From positions 1 to 21,055 of the forward strand of contig JAUVLX010000015.1 in NCBI GenBank assembly GCA_030600525.1: a stretch of 21,055 nt of DNA. Direction: 5' to 3'. This DNA is from Desulfobulbus sp. (lineage in GTDB: Bacteria > Desulfobacterota > Desulfobulbia > Desulfobulbales > Desulfobulbaceae). Each line of letters begins with the position of its first letter. Position 1 is the stretch's first letter. The notes beneath the pieces are model-generated. The model saw nothing but the letters and a program-made list of their open reading frames with translations, ran no database searches and was not told where the DNA came from. Made by a program: the position numbers and the translations under genes. Positions 1 to 7,656 of the stretch are shown here, one piece after another.

Positions 1-194
1 AGACACTTAATCTTATTCGAAATAATGGCTATGAACATAAAAAAGCCATTATTGAATCGACTCGAAGTCGCCTGAGGCCCATATTTATGAGCTCTTTAAC
101 GTCTATATTCGGCATGCTGCCGCTGATTCTTTCGCCGGGCCCGGGTTCTGAATTTTATCGTGGTCTGGGCAGTGTTATTACCGGAGGCTTATAG
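1..194 (+). pseudogene. RND-family efflux pump (AcrB/HAE1-like inner-membrane subunit), C-terminal fragment, truncated
   Basis: The frame starting at base 3 encodes 63 residues and ends at TAG 192-194. It contains the family landmark SRLRPIFMSSLTSIFGMLPL followed by LSPGPGSEFYRGLGSVITGG, which is the cytoplasmic turn plus the second-last membrane segment of proton-driven RND exporters. In normal members this is followed by a last membrane helix (GGL-[LV]-[VS]-ST-type start, then a hydrophobic stretch ending in a Pro-Tyr/Phe motif) and a short tail. Here the frame stops right after GGL, so the last helix is missing. The gene begins before the window, so its upstream integrity is unknown. It converges on dctM, and both reading frames stop within six bases of each other, which points to a deletion or rearrangement junction near 189. 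The substrate class (drug versus metal) cannot be decided from this fragment. Confidence 0.8.
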
Positions 195-1514
195 GTACGT
201 AACTATACTGGGGAACAAGCACAGGAGAACCGAGCCTACGATCTGTAGTAACACGAATGGCAGGATGCCTTTGTAAATGTGCACCATGGAATACCCTGCA
301 GGTGCAACCCCTTTAAAGTAAAATAATGCATACCCGAACGGTGGGGTTAGAAAGGAGGTCTGCAGGTTCACACACATTAAAATAGAGAACCATAGCGGGT
401 TAAAGTCAAGCTCCATGGCAATGAGCATGAAGATGGGCACCGTGACAAGCAAAATTGCAGCCCAGTCAATGAACATACCCATGAGAAAGACCATAGCCAA
501 CATTATGAGGAGCACTGTCCATCTGTCGAGCCCACTGCCGATAAGCAAGTCTGCGACAACATCACCGCCGCCCGTGGAAAGAAAAACGGTACTGAAGAAT
601 TTACCGTCAACAAACAGCATCATTACCATTGCCGTTGTTTTCAGGGTGGCGTGACTTGAATCTCTTATGACGGTCCAGTTGAGTTTCTTATTGAGGAAGG
701 CGAGAATCATGGCACCAAGTGCGCCAAGCCCTGCCGCTTCGGTAGGTGTTGCTACCCCCCCCCCGCAAGAATTGTACCCATTACTGCCAGAATAAGGGCC
801 AGGGGGGCAGTGATTTGAGAGTCATGCCCCATTTCTGGGATGCTGACCACTGTTTTGCTTCTTCTTTGGAGATGGGAGGGTCGAGTTACGGCTTCAGGTT
901 ACACAGAACAAAGATATAGAGGAAGTATAATCCTGCCAGTAGCAAGCCTGGAAGAATGGCACCGGCAAAAAGATTACCTACGCTGGTTTCCTTAAGCCCG
1001 GTTAAGCCACCGTATACAACCATCATAATGCTTGGCGGAATAAGTATCCCAAGGGTTCCTGCTGCACAGATGATACCAGCGGTGAGGTCTTTCTGGTATT
1101 CCTTTTTCAGTAACGCCGGGGTGGCCAGCAGTCCCATAGCCACGACTGATGCGCCGATAATTCCCGTTGTTGCGGCAAAGACTGTACATACAACGACAAC
1201 AGCCCGCCCCAGAGCCCACCTTTAACAGAGCCAAGAACAATGTAAAGTGCCTCAAAGAGGGACTCCGATACTTTGGAGCGGTCCAGAAGTTGTGCCATCA
1301 AGATAAAGAGGGGAATCGCGACCAGTACATAGTTGTTCATGAGCCCCCAGGCATTGTTGGCAAACATGAGAAACAGACCGGATATATCAAAGCCATTGTC
1401 GATAAGGTCAAAAAGGGTGGCTACAGCAGCCAGTGTATAGGCGAGCGGGTGGCCAAGTATAATTGCGCCAATGAGAGTGACAAACATGGCGATGTTTAAA
1501 AATTCAGGGCTCAT
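189..1514 (-). pseudogene. dctM: TRAP transporter large permease DctM, multiply disrupted
   Basis: DctM is the large (about 12-helix) membrane subunit that uses a sodium gradient to import organic acids delivered by DctP. The ATG at 1514 shares its A with the dctQ stop. Recognisable pieces, in gene order, are the N-terminal helices (residues about 1-105), a conserved block reading AAGTLGILIPPSIMMVVYGG, and the C-terminal block with FLTPPFGYALFYFKGVAP. They lie in three frames plus an in-frame stop. Frameshifts are needed near 1203-1213, in the G6 run at 802-807, and in the C10 run at 755-764. TAA at 886-888 interrupts NLKP-stop-LDPPISKEE, where Glu is the likely original residue. The three shifts are each explained by one lost base, so the start and end frames agree again. 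The C-terminus stops after PSIVTYL, a little shorter than usual, at the RND junction. It would not give a functional protein as read. Confidence 0.9.
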
Positions 1515-2035
1515 TATGACTCCTTGGTTTCTGCGTCTCTTTTACCAAACAGGGTGGAGAGATCACGGATAAGATTGGAGATACCTTGCAACAATAAAAA
1601 ACAGAAGTCATAATGCCATGATGATTTTTATGGGATAGATCGGGGGAGCCCAGCTGGTCGGATTTCGTTCAAGATCTATGGCTGATGAAAAGACAAATTC
1701 GATGGAATACCAGGTAAGGCAGGCTGTAACAGGCAGAAAAAAACAAAAGTGGTTAAAGCTCCTAAAAATGCTTGAACTTTCTTAGGGGCTGGTGGAGTGA
1801 ATATATCAACTTTGACATGTCCGCCAGTGACATCTGTATAGGAGATGCCGAACATGAAATGGAGGCCATAGAGAAAGGTAGTTGCCTCAAAACCCCAAAC
1901 AGTTGGTGCGTTGAAACCATATCTCATGAGTACTTCATAAATAACGACAAGAAGAAGGGGAAGGATGAGTAGTGATGTCCACTCGCCCTGCGCGGTAATG
2001 AACTTGTCGATCCATCGTGATAACCGTTGAAACAT
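1514..2035 (-). pseudogene. dctQ: TRAP transporter small permease DctQ, two frameshifts
   Basis: DctQ is the four-helix small membrane subunit that pairs with DctM. The ATG at 2035 is preceded by a GAGGTG ribosome site. The first 100 or so residues are normal for the family: a hydrophobic helix, then VLMRYGFNAPTVWGFEATTF, then SYTDVTGGHVKVDIFTPPAP. The frame then breaks in the A7 run at 1737-1743 (one base lost). It continues as LPVTACLTWYSIEFVFSSAI up to ITSWAPP-like sequence and breaks again near 1608-1614 (one base gained). It ends in LLLQGISNLIRDLSTLFGKR and a stop at 1514-1516. With both shifts repaired the protein is about 173 residues, in the range for this subfamily. It overlaps dctM by one base, as in an intact TRAP operon. 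Confidence 0.88.
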
Positions 2036-2084
2036 ATACGCACCTCAATGTTTGGGACTGGGTGTGGTCTGTTGTTGTGCGACA

Positions 2085-2123
2085 CGCCTCTGCCCTGTTC
2101 TCTCTGGCAACAGGGCAGGGGCG
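2085..2123. other. Long stem-loop between dctP and dctQ
   Basis: The 15-base arms 2085-2099 and 2109-2123 pair at 14 positions plus one mismatch or wobble, around a 9-base loop (2100-2108). The stem is GC rich and is not followed by a T run in the gene (minus) direction, so it is not a classic terminator. Hairpins between the binding-protein gene and the membrane-subunit genes are known in TRAP and ABC operons. There they stabilise or partially terminate the upstream message so that more binding protein is made. That role is inferred here. Confidence 0.7.
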
Positions 2124-2138
2124 TCACAGGGGGGATTG

Positions 2139-3290
2139 TTATTCTGTGGTTTTTCCTGAAATGTAGGTCTCATATGGCCATGGCGTTACATCGCTTCGTG
2201 CATCTCGCCATTCTGCATAGTCATCGAAAAACATTTCCTGGGAATCAAGCACTTTTTTTACATCTGGGTGCTTGGTTTTTAGGTCATCAAGATAGTTTTT
2301 AGTGGTTTTACGGAATGCGGTTAAAGTTTCAGGCTTAAGTTTTATGATTTTCACCTTTTTCTTGAATTTTTTTATTGCATCCGCATTCAGAGAATTGATC
2401 CAGTCATAGGCCCATGAATGGGTTTCAGCAGCAGCCATTGTAACTATCCACTGCAGGTCCTTGGGTAACTTTTCTCATGCTTCCTGGTTTATAATGATAT
2501 CACACTGGAAAGCTGTCTGGTGCGCACCTGGTTGGATGACATAGTTGGTGATTTCGTCAAAACCCATAGGGTAATTAATAGCGGGTGTGGAGTATTCCGC
2601 TGCATCAATAATACCTCGTTCAAATGCAAGATACACTTCATCGCCTGGCAAAGGGCTGACAGAGGCGCCAAGGTTGTTCGTATTATCCATGTACCAGCCT
2701 GGGGTACGAATACGCATTCCCTTGAAATCTTCCATTTTGGTGGCGCGTTTATTGGAAAAAAGTCCCGTTTCCTGGCCGGTTTGACCTGCAGGAAATGCGA
2801 TCAACCCATAAGGCTTATATAGTTCATTCAGCATTTCCAGGCCGCCGCGCTGGGTCATCCAGATGTTGTAGGCTTCTGCGTCCATACCAAAGGGTACAGA
2901 GGCAAAGGCGACAAATGCTTCATTTTTATCTTTCCAGTAAAGCGGTGAGGCATGCCCAATCTGTACAGAACCTTTACTTACCGCATCAAAAACTTGACCA
3001 GCAGGGACAAGTTCGCCTGCTGAAAACGGTTTAATATCGAGCCTGCCTGCTGAAGCCAGGCGGACACTGTCAGCAAAATGCACGGCGATGTCATAAAAGA
3101 GCAGCCCTTTGGACCAGGGCATGACCATTTTCCAGCGAACTTTTTACTGTGAGGGCTTGAAGTTAACGCGTTTTGCTTCCTTGTGACGCACATCAACGCC
3201 GAATTTCTCACGCTTAGCAGCATCAGCACCGTTTGCCGATAGGCCAAATGCAAGCCCAACGGTTAACATTGCCATAAAGAGCCGTTTCAT
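2139..3290 (-). pseudogene. dctP: TRAP transporter periplasmic solute-binding protein DctP, two in-frame stops
   Basis: This would be the periplasmic receptor that captures the substrate. The ATG at 3290 follows a strong AAGGAGG site. Residues 1-25 are a signal peptide (MKRLF, hydrophobic core, cleavage near ADA-A). The rest matches the large DctP class seen with mannitol/chloroaromatic-type and TakP-like systems: VRWKMVMPWSKG, then PFSAGELVPAGQVFDAV, then MRIRTPGWYMD (with the substrate-binding Arg region), then GFDEITNYVIQPG. The whole 383-codon frame is uninterrupted by indels but has two stop codons. TAA at 3144-3146 (codon 49) lies just before KVRWKM. TGA at 2475-2477 (codon 272) sits in EA-stop-EKLPKDLQ, where Trp is the usual residue. 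TGA and TAA both end intact genes nearby, so recoding is unlikely. The substrate is probably lactate or another 2-hydroxy- or 2-oxo-acid, inferred from the adjacent glcD/glcF. Confidence 0.9.
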
Positions 3291-3375
3291 TGAAAAGCCT
3301 CCTTTAGATGGGAAAGTAAATTGCCTTAAATCTCGTACTGGATCTTAGCGCAGAGGGTCTGTTGTTTAGGCCTCT

Positions 3376-3390
3376 ATTGGTACAACCAAT
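3376..3390. promoter_or_regulatory. GntR/FadR-family operator 1 (PdhR/LldR-type)
   Basis: This is a perfect inverted repeat, ATTGGT-ACA-ACCAAT, 86-100 bases upstream of the dctP start on the minus strand. It matches the known half-site pattern of the PdhR/LldR branch of the FadR subfamily (TTGGT-N3-ACCAA). A regulator of exactly this family is encoded at 6272-6973. It is probably the site controlling the TRAP operon. Confidence 0.8.
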
Positions 3391-3450
3391 TTCAAAGCAT
3401 TGAAAAGCGTGGCCGTCAAGAAAAAACTTGATAAATAAAAATAACGTGAT

Positions 3451-3456
3451 ATTGGT
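3451..3456 (+). promoter_or_regulatory. Possible operator half-site
   Basis: A single ATTGGT half-site lies between the two full operators, and its partner arm is degenerate (ATGGGC instead of ACCAAT). It could be a weak auxiliary site or chance. Confidence 0.25.
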
Positions 3457-3513
3457 TAAATGGGCGATTGCTAGGTGCTACTTGAGTGGAGGGTGGCGCG
3501 TTTGTAATTTGTT

Positions 3514-3528
3514 ATTGGTGTCACCAAT
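3514..3528. promoter_or_regulatory. GntR/FadR-family operator 2 (PdhR/LldR-type)
   Basis: This is a second perfect inverted repeat, ATTGGT-GTC-ACCAAT, 54-68 bases upstream of the glcD start. Its centre is 138 bases from that of operator 1. Its TTGGTG could double as a -35 element for glcD, with a poor -10 (TGTTAG) 17 bases on; that promoter placement is only a guess. The two sites flank a divergent control region for dctPQM and glcDF. Confidence 0.8.
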
Positions 3529-3581
3529 TATTTGTAAGTGTTAGTCCAATGTTAAGGCGGTAAGCAAGGAGCAGTGCGACA

Positions 3582-4965
3582 ATGAGCCGGCAGAGTTTAG
3601 TGAAAAAGTTTCAGGATGTGGTGGGTGTGGAAAATGTTTTTTTTGAAGAGGCTGATTTGCTAACCTATTCCTATGATGCTGCACCTATAGAACAGGTGAT
3701 GCCTGGCTTTGTCCTTAGGCCGGTTGATAGTGAGGTGTTGGGCAAGGCTATCGCATTGTGTAGTGACAATAACTTGCCGATAACTGTCAGAGGTGCTGGC
3801 AGCAATCTGAGCGGCGGAACTGTCCCTGATCCGGGTGGGGTTGTGTTGCTGACTACAGGACTTAACAAAATAGTGGAACTCAACCAGGAGGACTTGCTAG
3901 CAGTTGTGCAGCCTGGTGTAATTACGGCGCAGTTTGCAAATGAAGTGGAGAAAGTGGGATTGTTTTATCCACCTGACCCTGGGAGTCAGGCCATTTCTAC
4001 TCTCGGCGGAAATGTGGCTGAGAATGCAGGTGGGTTGCGTGGTTTAAAATATGGTGTAACCCGTGATTATGTCATGGCCATGGACTTTTTTGATGCTGAA
4101 GGGCAGCTTGTGAAAACCGGTGCCAGGACAGTGAAGTGCGCGTCTGGGTATAATTTAGGAGGGCTTTTGGTTGGATCTGAAGGGACTCTCGGTATCTACA
4201 ATACCGTAACTCTAAAGCTGATTCCACCGCCACAAGATCGACGCTTTATGCTCGCTATTTTTGAAAGTATTCATCGTGCCTCGGAAACCGTTGCCCGGAT
4301 TATTGCTAGCAAGGTGGTTCCTGCGACCTTGGAGTTTATGGATAACGTTACCATCAGGGCGGTTGAAGATTTTAGTAAGGCGGGGTTGCCAGTCGATGCT
4401 GCAGCGCTGTTTCTGATAGAGGTGGACGGTCACCCTGGGCAGGTAGCAGATGATGCGGAAACGGTTCGTCGTATATGTGAGGAGATGGGTGCCAGGGATT
4501 TGAAAGTCGCTACCGATGATCGTGAAAGAGATGCGATCTGGGCAGCCAGACGGGCCGCACTTTCCTCTTTGGCTAAATTGCGCCCGACCCTGGTTCTGGA
4601 AGATGCGACTGTTCCACGTTCGAAAACCCCAGTTATGGTGCAGGCCGTTGATGAGATTGCGGCAGAGTTTAATCTGTTAATCGGTACTTTTGGACATGCT
4701 GGTGATGGCAATTTGCACCCCCACGATTCTTGCTGATAAACGTGATAAGAAAGAATGGGTTCGAGTCGAGCAGGCTGTAGATAAGATTTTTGAAAAGGCG
4801 CTGGACCTTGATGGAACTATTTCCGGGGAGCACGGAACAGGGACTATGAAATCTAAGTATCTTGTACAGGAAACGTCTGCCGCAACAATTGACTACTCAA
4901 AAAAAAATAAGGCAGCACTTGATCCTAAAAATATTCTTAACCCCGGTAAAGTGCTTGGGAGGTAG
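3582..4965 (+). pseudogene. glcD: FAD-linked 2-hydroxyacid dehydrogenase (GlcD/D-lactate dehydrogenase type), one frameshift
   Basis: This flavoprotein would oxidise D-lactate or glycolate to pyruvate or glyoxylate and pass electrons to the FeS subunit encoded next. An AAGGAG site precedes the ATG. The N-terminal FAD-binding domain shows RGAGSNLSGG (residues 70-79), PPDPGSQAISTLGGNVAENA (130-149) and LKYGVTRDYV. The C-terminal oxidase domain shows GHAGDGNLHP and, in the other frame, SGEHGTG. The frame breaks in the C5 run at 4718-4722. One C too many turns NLHPTILADKRDK into NLHPHDSC-stop at 4736. Removing it restores a 460-residue protein, the usual length for the family. As read, the product would lose the last about 80 residues, including part of the FAD/substrate site. 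The stop lies two bases before glcF. The exact substrate is not decidable from sequence. Confidence 0.88.
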
Positions 4966-4967
4966 TC

Positions 4968-6264
4968 ATGTCAGAAATACAAGAGTTAGCCCGCATGATG
5001 AAGGAACTGGAAGTTCAGGTGATCGTCTGTATGCGATGCGGTATGTGTCAAGCCGTCTGTCCTGTGTATAGCCCAGACAGGAAAGGAAGCTGACGTGGCG
5101 TGTGGCAAGCTGGCACTGGTCGACGGGCTTATAGGGGCAATGCTTACAGATGTGGACGGAGCTCGGGAAAGGTTGCAGAAGTGTCTTCTTTGTGGTTCTT
5201 GTGAGGCTAACTGTCCGTTCGGGGGTGAGTTATCTCATATATTTTTAAAGGCTCGTACCATACTCACCGGGTATGCTGGCCTTTCTCTCCTTAAAAAAGT
5301 TATTTTTCGAGGTTTGCTTTCAAGGCCAAAGCTTTTTGATAGGCTTCTTGAATGGGGGGCACACTTTCAGGGAATGTTTACCAGGAAAGCTAATGAAACG
5401 GTTGGTACCTCGTGTGCGGCAATTGCCTCACCTTTGATAGGTGGGAGGCATTTTAGCAAGTTGGCTGACAAGCCATTTCACAAGGTGGTGAAAAAGCTGT
5501 CAACACCAGCAGGAAAATCAGGGCTGCGGGCAGCAATATTTACAGGGTGCGTTATTGATAAGGTGTTTCCATAAGTAGCCCATGCGACGATCAAAGTCCT
5601 TGAACACCACGGGGTGGGTATCTTTCTACCGGAAGGGCAGGGGTGTTGTGGGATACCAGCTATTGCTTCTGGTGATGTTGCAACCATGAAAAAATTAGCA
5701 TTGCATACCCTTGACCTGTACAGAAAAGAAGAGTTTGATGTGTTGGTTACCTCCTGTGGGACCTGTACTGCTACTGTCAAGGAAATATGGCCTGAAATGC
5801 TTACCGACCTAAGCCGAGAAGACAGGGCATTGCTTGAGGGTATTGTGAAGAAAACTTTCGATATCAGTGAGCTGCTTGTCGGTAAACTTGGTGTTAAAGA
5901 ACAGGCAAAACCAAAAGCCGGTGAATTGAAGGTCACCTCTCACGATCCGTGTCATCTTAAAAAATCCCTGGGGGTTTTTAAGGAACCTCGCCAGCTTATT
6001 GGTGCTACTGTTGGGTACCAACTCGTCGAAATGGCGGGTGCTGACACTTGCTGTGGAATGGGAGGCAGTTTTAATGTTCAATATTATGATATTTCTCGTA
6101 GTGTAGGGCTCAAGAAGAGAAATGCTATTGCCGAAACAGAGTGTGATGTGGTAGCAACCGGTTGCCCTGCATGTATGATGCAGATATCTGATATGTTATC
6201 ACAGCAGGGCGATAGTATACCTGTTAAACATTTTGTTGAACTGTATGCGGAATCAATTTCCTGA
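4968..6264 (+). pseudogene. glcF: Iron-sulfur subunit of glycolate/D-lactate dehydrogenase (GlcF/CCG-domain), one frameshift and one stop
   Basis: GlcF-type proteins carry two 4Fe-4S clusters and two Cys-Cys-Gly domains and relay electrons from GlcD to the membrane pool. The ATG 4968 follows GGGAGG inside the end of glcD. The first cluster motif is CMRCGMCQAVCP (C21, C24, C27, C31) and the second is CLLCGSCEANCP. CCG-domain landmarks follow: TGCVIDKVFP, GQGCCGIPA, TSCGTC, HDPCHL, CCGMGGSF and TGCPACMMQI. One extra base near 5070 shifts VYAQTGKEAD out of frame, giving a stop at 5092. TAA at 5572-5574 replaces what should be Glu in VFP-E-VAHATIKVLEHHG. With both repaired the protein is about 431 residues, a normal length. 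No glcE is present, so this is the two-gene form common in anaerobes. Confidence 0.88.
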
Positions 6265-6271
6265 GGAATGT

Positions 6272-6973
6272 ATGAATTTACGCCCGATTAAACCCAAAAG
6301 AATTTCTGATCAGGTTTTTGAACAGATACGAGAGCTCATTTATCGTGGCGAGTTAAAGCCGGGAGAGCAATTGCTTCCGGAACGGGAGCTTGCAACCAGC
6401 CTTGAAGTCAGCAGGACGACGGTACGCAATGCCATCAACAAACTGGTAACTCTGGGGCTGCTTGAGCACAGGCAAGGGCAGGGTACTTTTGTGACGACGC
6501 CGAACGGAGACCAGGGAAATCCTCTGGCAACCATGCTTGCTATTGATGATGTCACCATTCACGACCTGCTCGAAGTGAGGCTTGGGTTGGAGTGTAACGC
6601 CGCCAGGATGGCTGCATCCCGCGCGACACCACTAGATATCCTTAACTTGTCGAAGGCTAACAAGGAAATGGAGGAGACCGTGAAAACTGGTGCCCTCGGT
6701 AATGAGGCAGATGCAGCTTTTCATATGGCGATCAGCTTTGCTACCAAAAATCCAGTACAGATCCATTTGATGAGAAATTTTTACGACCTCCTTTTTTTGG
6801 GAATTAAAAAGAATCTGAGCCATCTCTGGGATGATCCTGAGAATATTGATATTGTTCTGGCTGCCCATACCAAGGTCTATGAGGCGATTGCCAATAGACA
6901 ACCCGATGCAGCTGAGGTTGCGATGCGTGAACACATCGAATATGTACAGGAATGGTTTCGTAAGAGATGGTAG
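6272..6973 (+). CDS. GntR-family transcriptional regulator, FadR subfamily with FCD domain (LldR/PdhR-like)
   Basis: This is an intact 233-residue DNA-binding regulator. Residues 8-76 form the winged helix-turn-helix, including LLPERELATSLEVSRTTVRN and the wing HRQGQGTFV. The contact Arg residues fall where FadR-type proteins have them (about 38, 48, 52). Residues 95-225 form the FCD ligand domain with the metal set D148, H151, H199 and H221. The start ATG 6272 was chosen because a GAGGA site lies six bases upstream and the sequence before it belongs to the end of glcF (7-base gap). FCD regulators of this branch usually bind a small carboxylate such as lactate, pyruvate or glycolate. Two perfect ATTGGT-N3-ACCAAT sites in the dctP/glcD divergent promoter are its likely operators. 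It is the last gene of the glcDF operon and the only undamaged one in this block. Confidence 0.9.
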   Translation: MNLRPIKPKRISDQVFEQIRELIYRGELKPGEQLLPERELATSLEVSRTTVRNAINKLVTLGLLEHRQGQGTFVTTPNGDQGNPLATMLAIDDVTIHDLLEVRLGLECNAARMAASRATPLDILNLSKANKEMEETVKTGALGNEADAAFHMAISFATKNPVQIHLMRNFYDLLFLGIKKNLSHLWDDPENIDIVLAAHTKVYEAIANRQPDAAEVAMREHIEYVQEWFRKRW

Positions 6974-7124
6974 GTCCACTCTAGGAGAATTTACTGGATA
7001 CGTCCTACTTAATGACTGGGAGGCGTGGGCATAGTGTTTTTTTAATTTTAAAAATTAGCTTTCTTATTTTCAACTGTTTATATTATATAAAGCAATACCA
7101 ATTACTACAGCTGGAAATCAACGA

Positions 7125-7553
7125 ATGAAAAGCTTTACTCCTCCGACACTCCTTCCCGAGAAGCGTCGTCATGCAAGGGTTGTTTTTACCCGGACTGTCA
7201 GGTTGTTTGTCAATGATAGTCTTCTGGGGGAGTTCCCTGCTCGTAATCTCAGTATGGGAGGGCTTTTCATTGACAATAGTACGCTGGTGGATGTTGTGGA
7301 CGGGGAATGCCAGCTTGAGCTCCATGAAAAAGGGGAGCACTCAAGCCTGATTCTCAAATTTTCCGCTAAAGTCGTTCGTGTCGAACAGCCTGGGGTTGGT
7401 GTTGAATTTACAGATATGGAAGATGACAGCTTTATGTTTCTTCAGACCATGGTACTTTACGCCTCAGATGATCCCGTCGGGATTGCCAAAGATTTCCTGG
7501 AAGATTTCTCCCTTGTTTCCCATGTTGAAAAGACCGGTTCTGCCAGCGGATAG
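7125..7553 (+). CDS. PilZ-domain protein, predicted cyclic-di-GMP receptor
   Basis: This is a 142-residue soluble protein made almost entirely of one PilZ domain. The two ligand motifs are present: RRHAR at residues 14-18 (RxxxR) and NLSMGG at 41-46 ([D/N]xSxxG). Such proteins bind cyclic-di-GMP through these residues and alter a partner protein. The C-terminal 30 residues are acidic and have no recognisable motif. It stands alone, 151 bases after the GntR gene and 103 bases before mlaE, on the same strand. No strong ribosome site is visible before the ATG, and a start further in cannot be excluded. The partner is unknown; a link to the adjacent lipid-transport operon is only positional. Confidence 0.88.
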   Translation: MKSFTPPTLLPEKRRHARVVFTRTVRLFVNDSLLGEFPARNLSMGGLFIDNSTLVDVVDGECQLELHEKGEHSSLILKFSAKVVRVEQPGVGVEFTDMEDDSFMFLQTMVLYASDDPVGIAKDFLEDFSLVSHVEKTGSASG

Positions 7554-7656
7554 AAGATAAAGCGGCTCACAAATAGAGTGCATGAATTTTCTTTTCCTGT
7601 ATCTTAATTGCCCTAGTTTGTTTTTCCCCCGTACAAATCAATGATGACACTTTGCC

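Noticed and set aside
415..654. Plus-strand open frame over dctM
   Set aside because: It is the complement of a conserved dctM segment and shows no protein-like features or ribosome site.
755..807. Phase-variable control of dctM through the C10 and G6 tracts
   Set aside because: The same gene has a further frameshift and a stop, and dctP and dctQ are also broken, so switching a tract length would not restore function.
4716..4740. Programmed frameshift in glcD
   Set aside because: No slippery heptamer or downstream structure was evident, the site is a simple C run, and the partner glcF is also broken.
886..5574. Reassigned stop codons (TAA as Glu, TGA as Trp) to explain the interrupted genes
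   Set aside because: Intact genes in the same window end with TAA (fabH, fabF, nrdR) and TGA (mlaE, DUF177, etfA), and the interrupted genes also carry frameshifts that no recoding explains.
7030..7060. Possible terminator after the GntR gene (T7 and AT-rich palindrome)
   Set aside because: The pairing is only A-T bases with almost no loop, too weak to claim.
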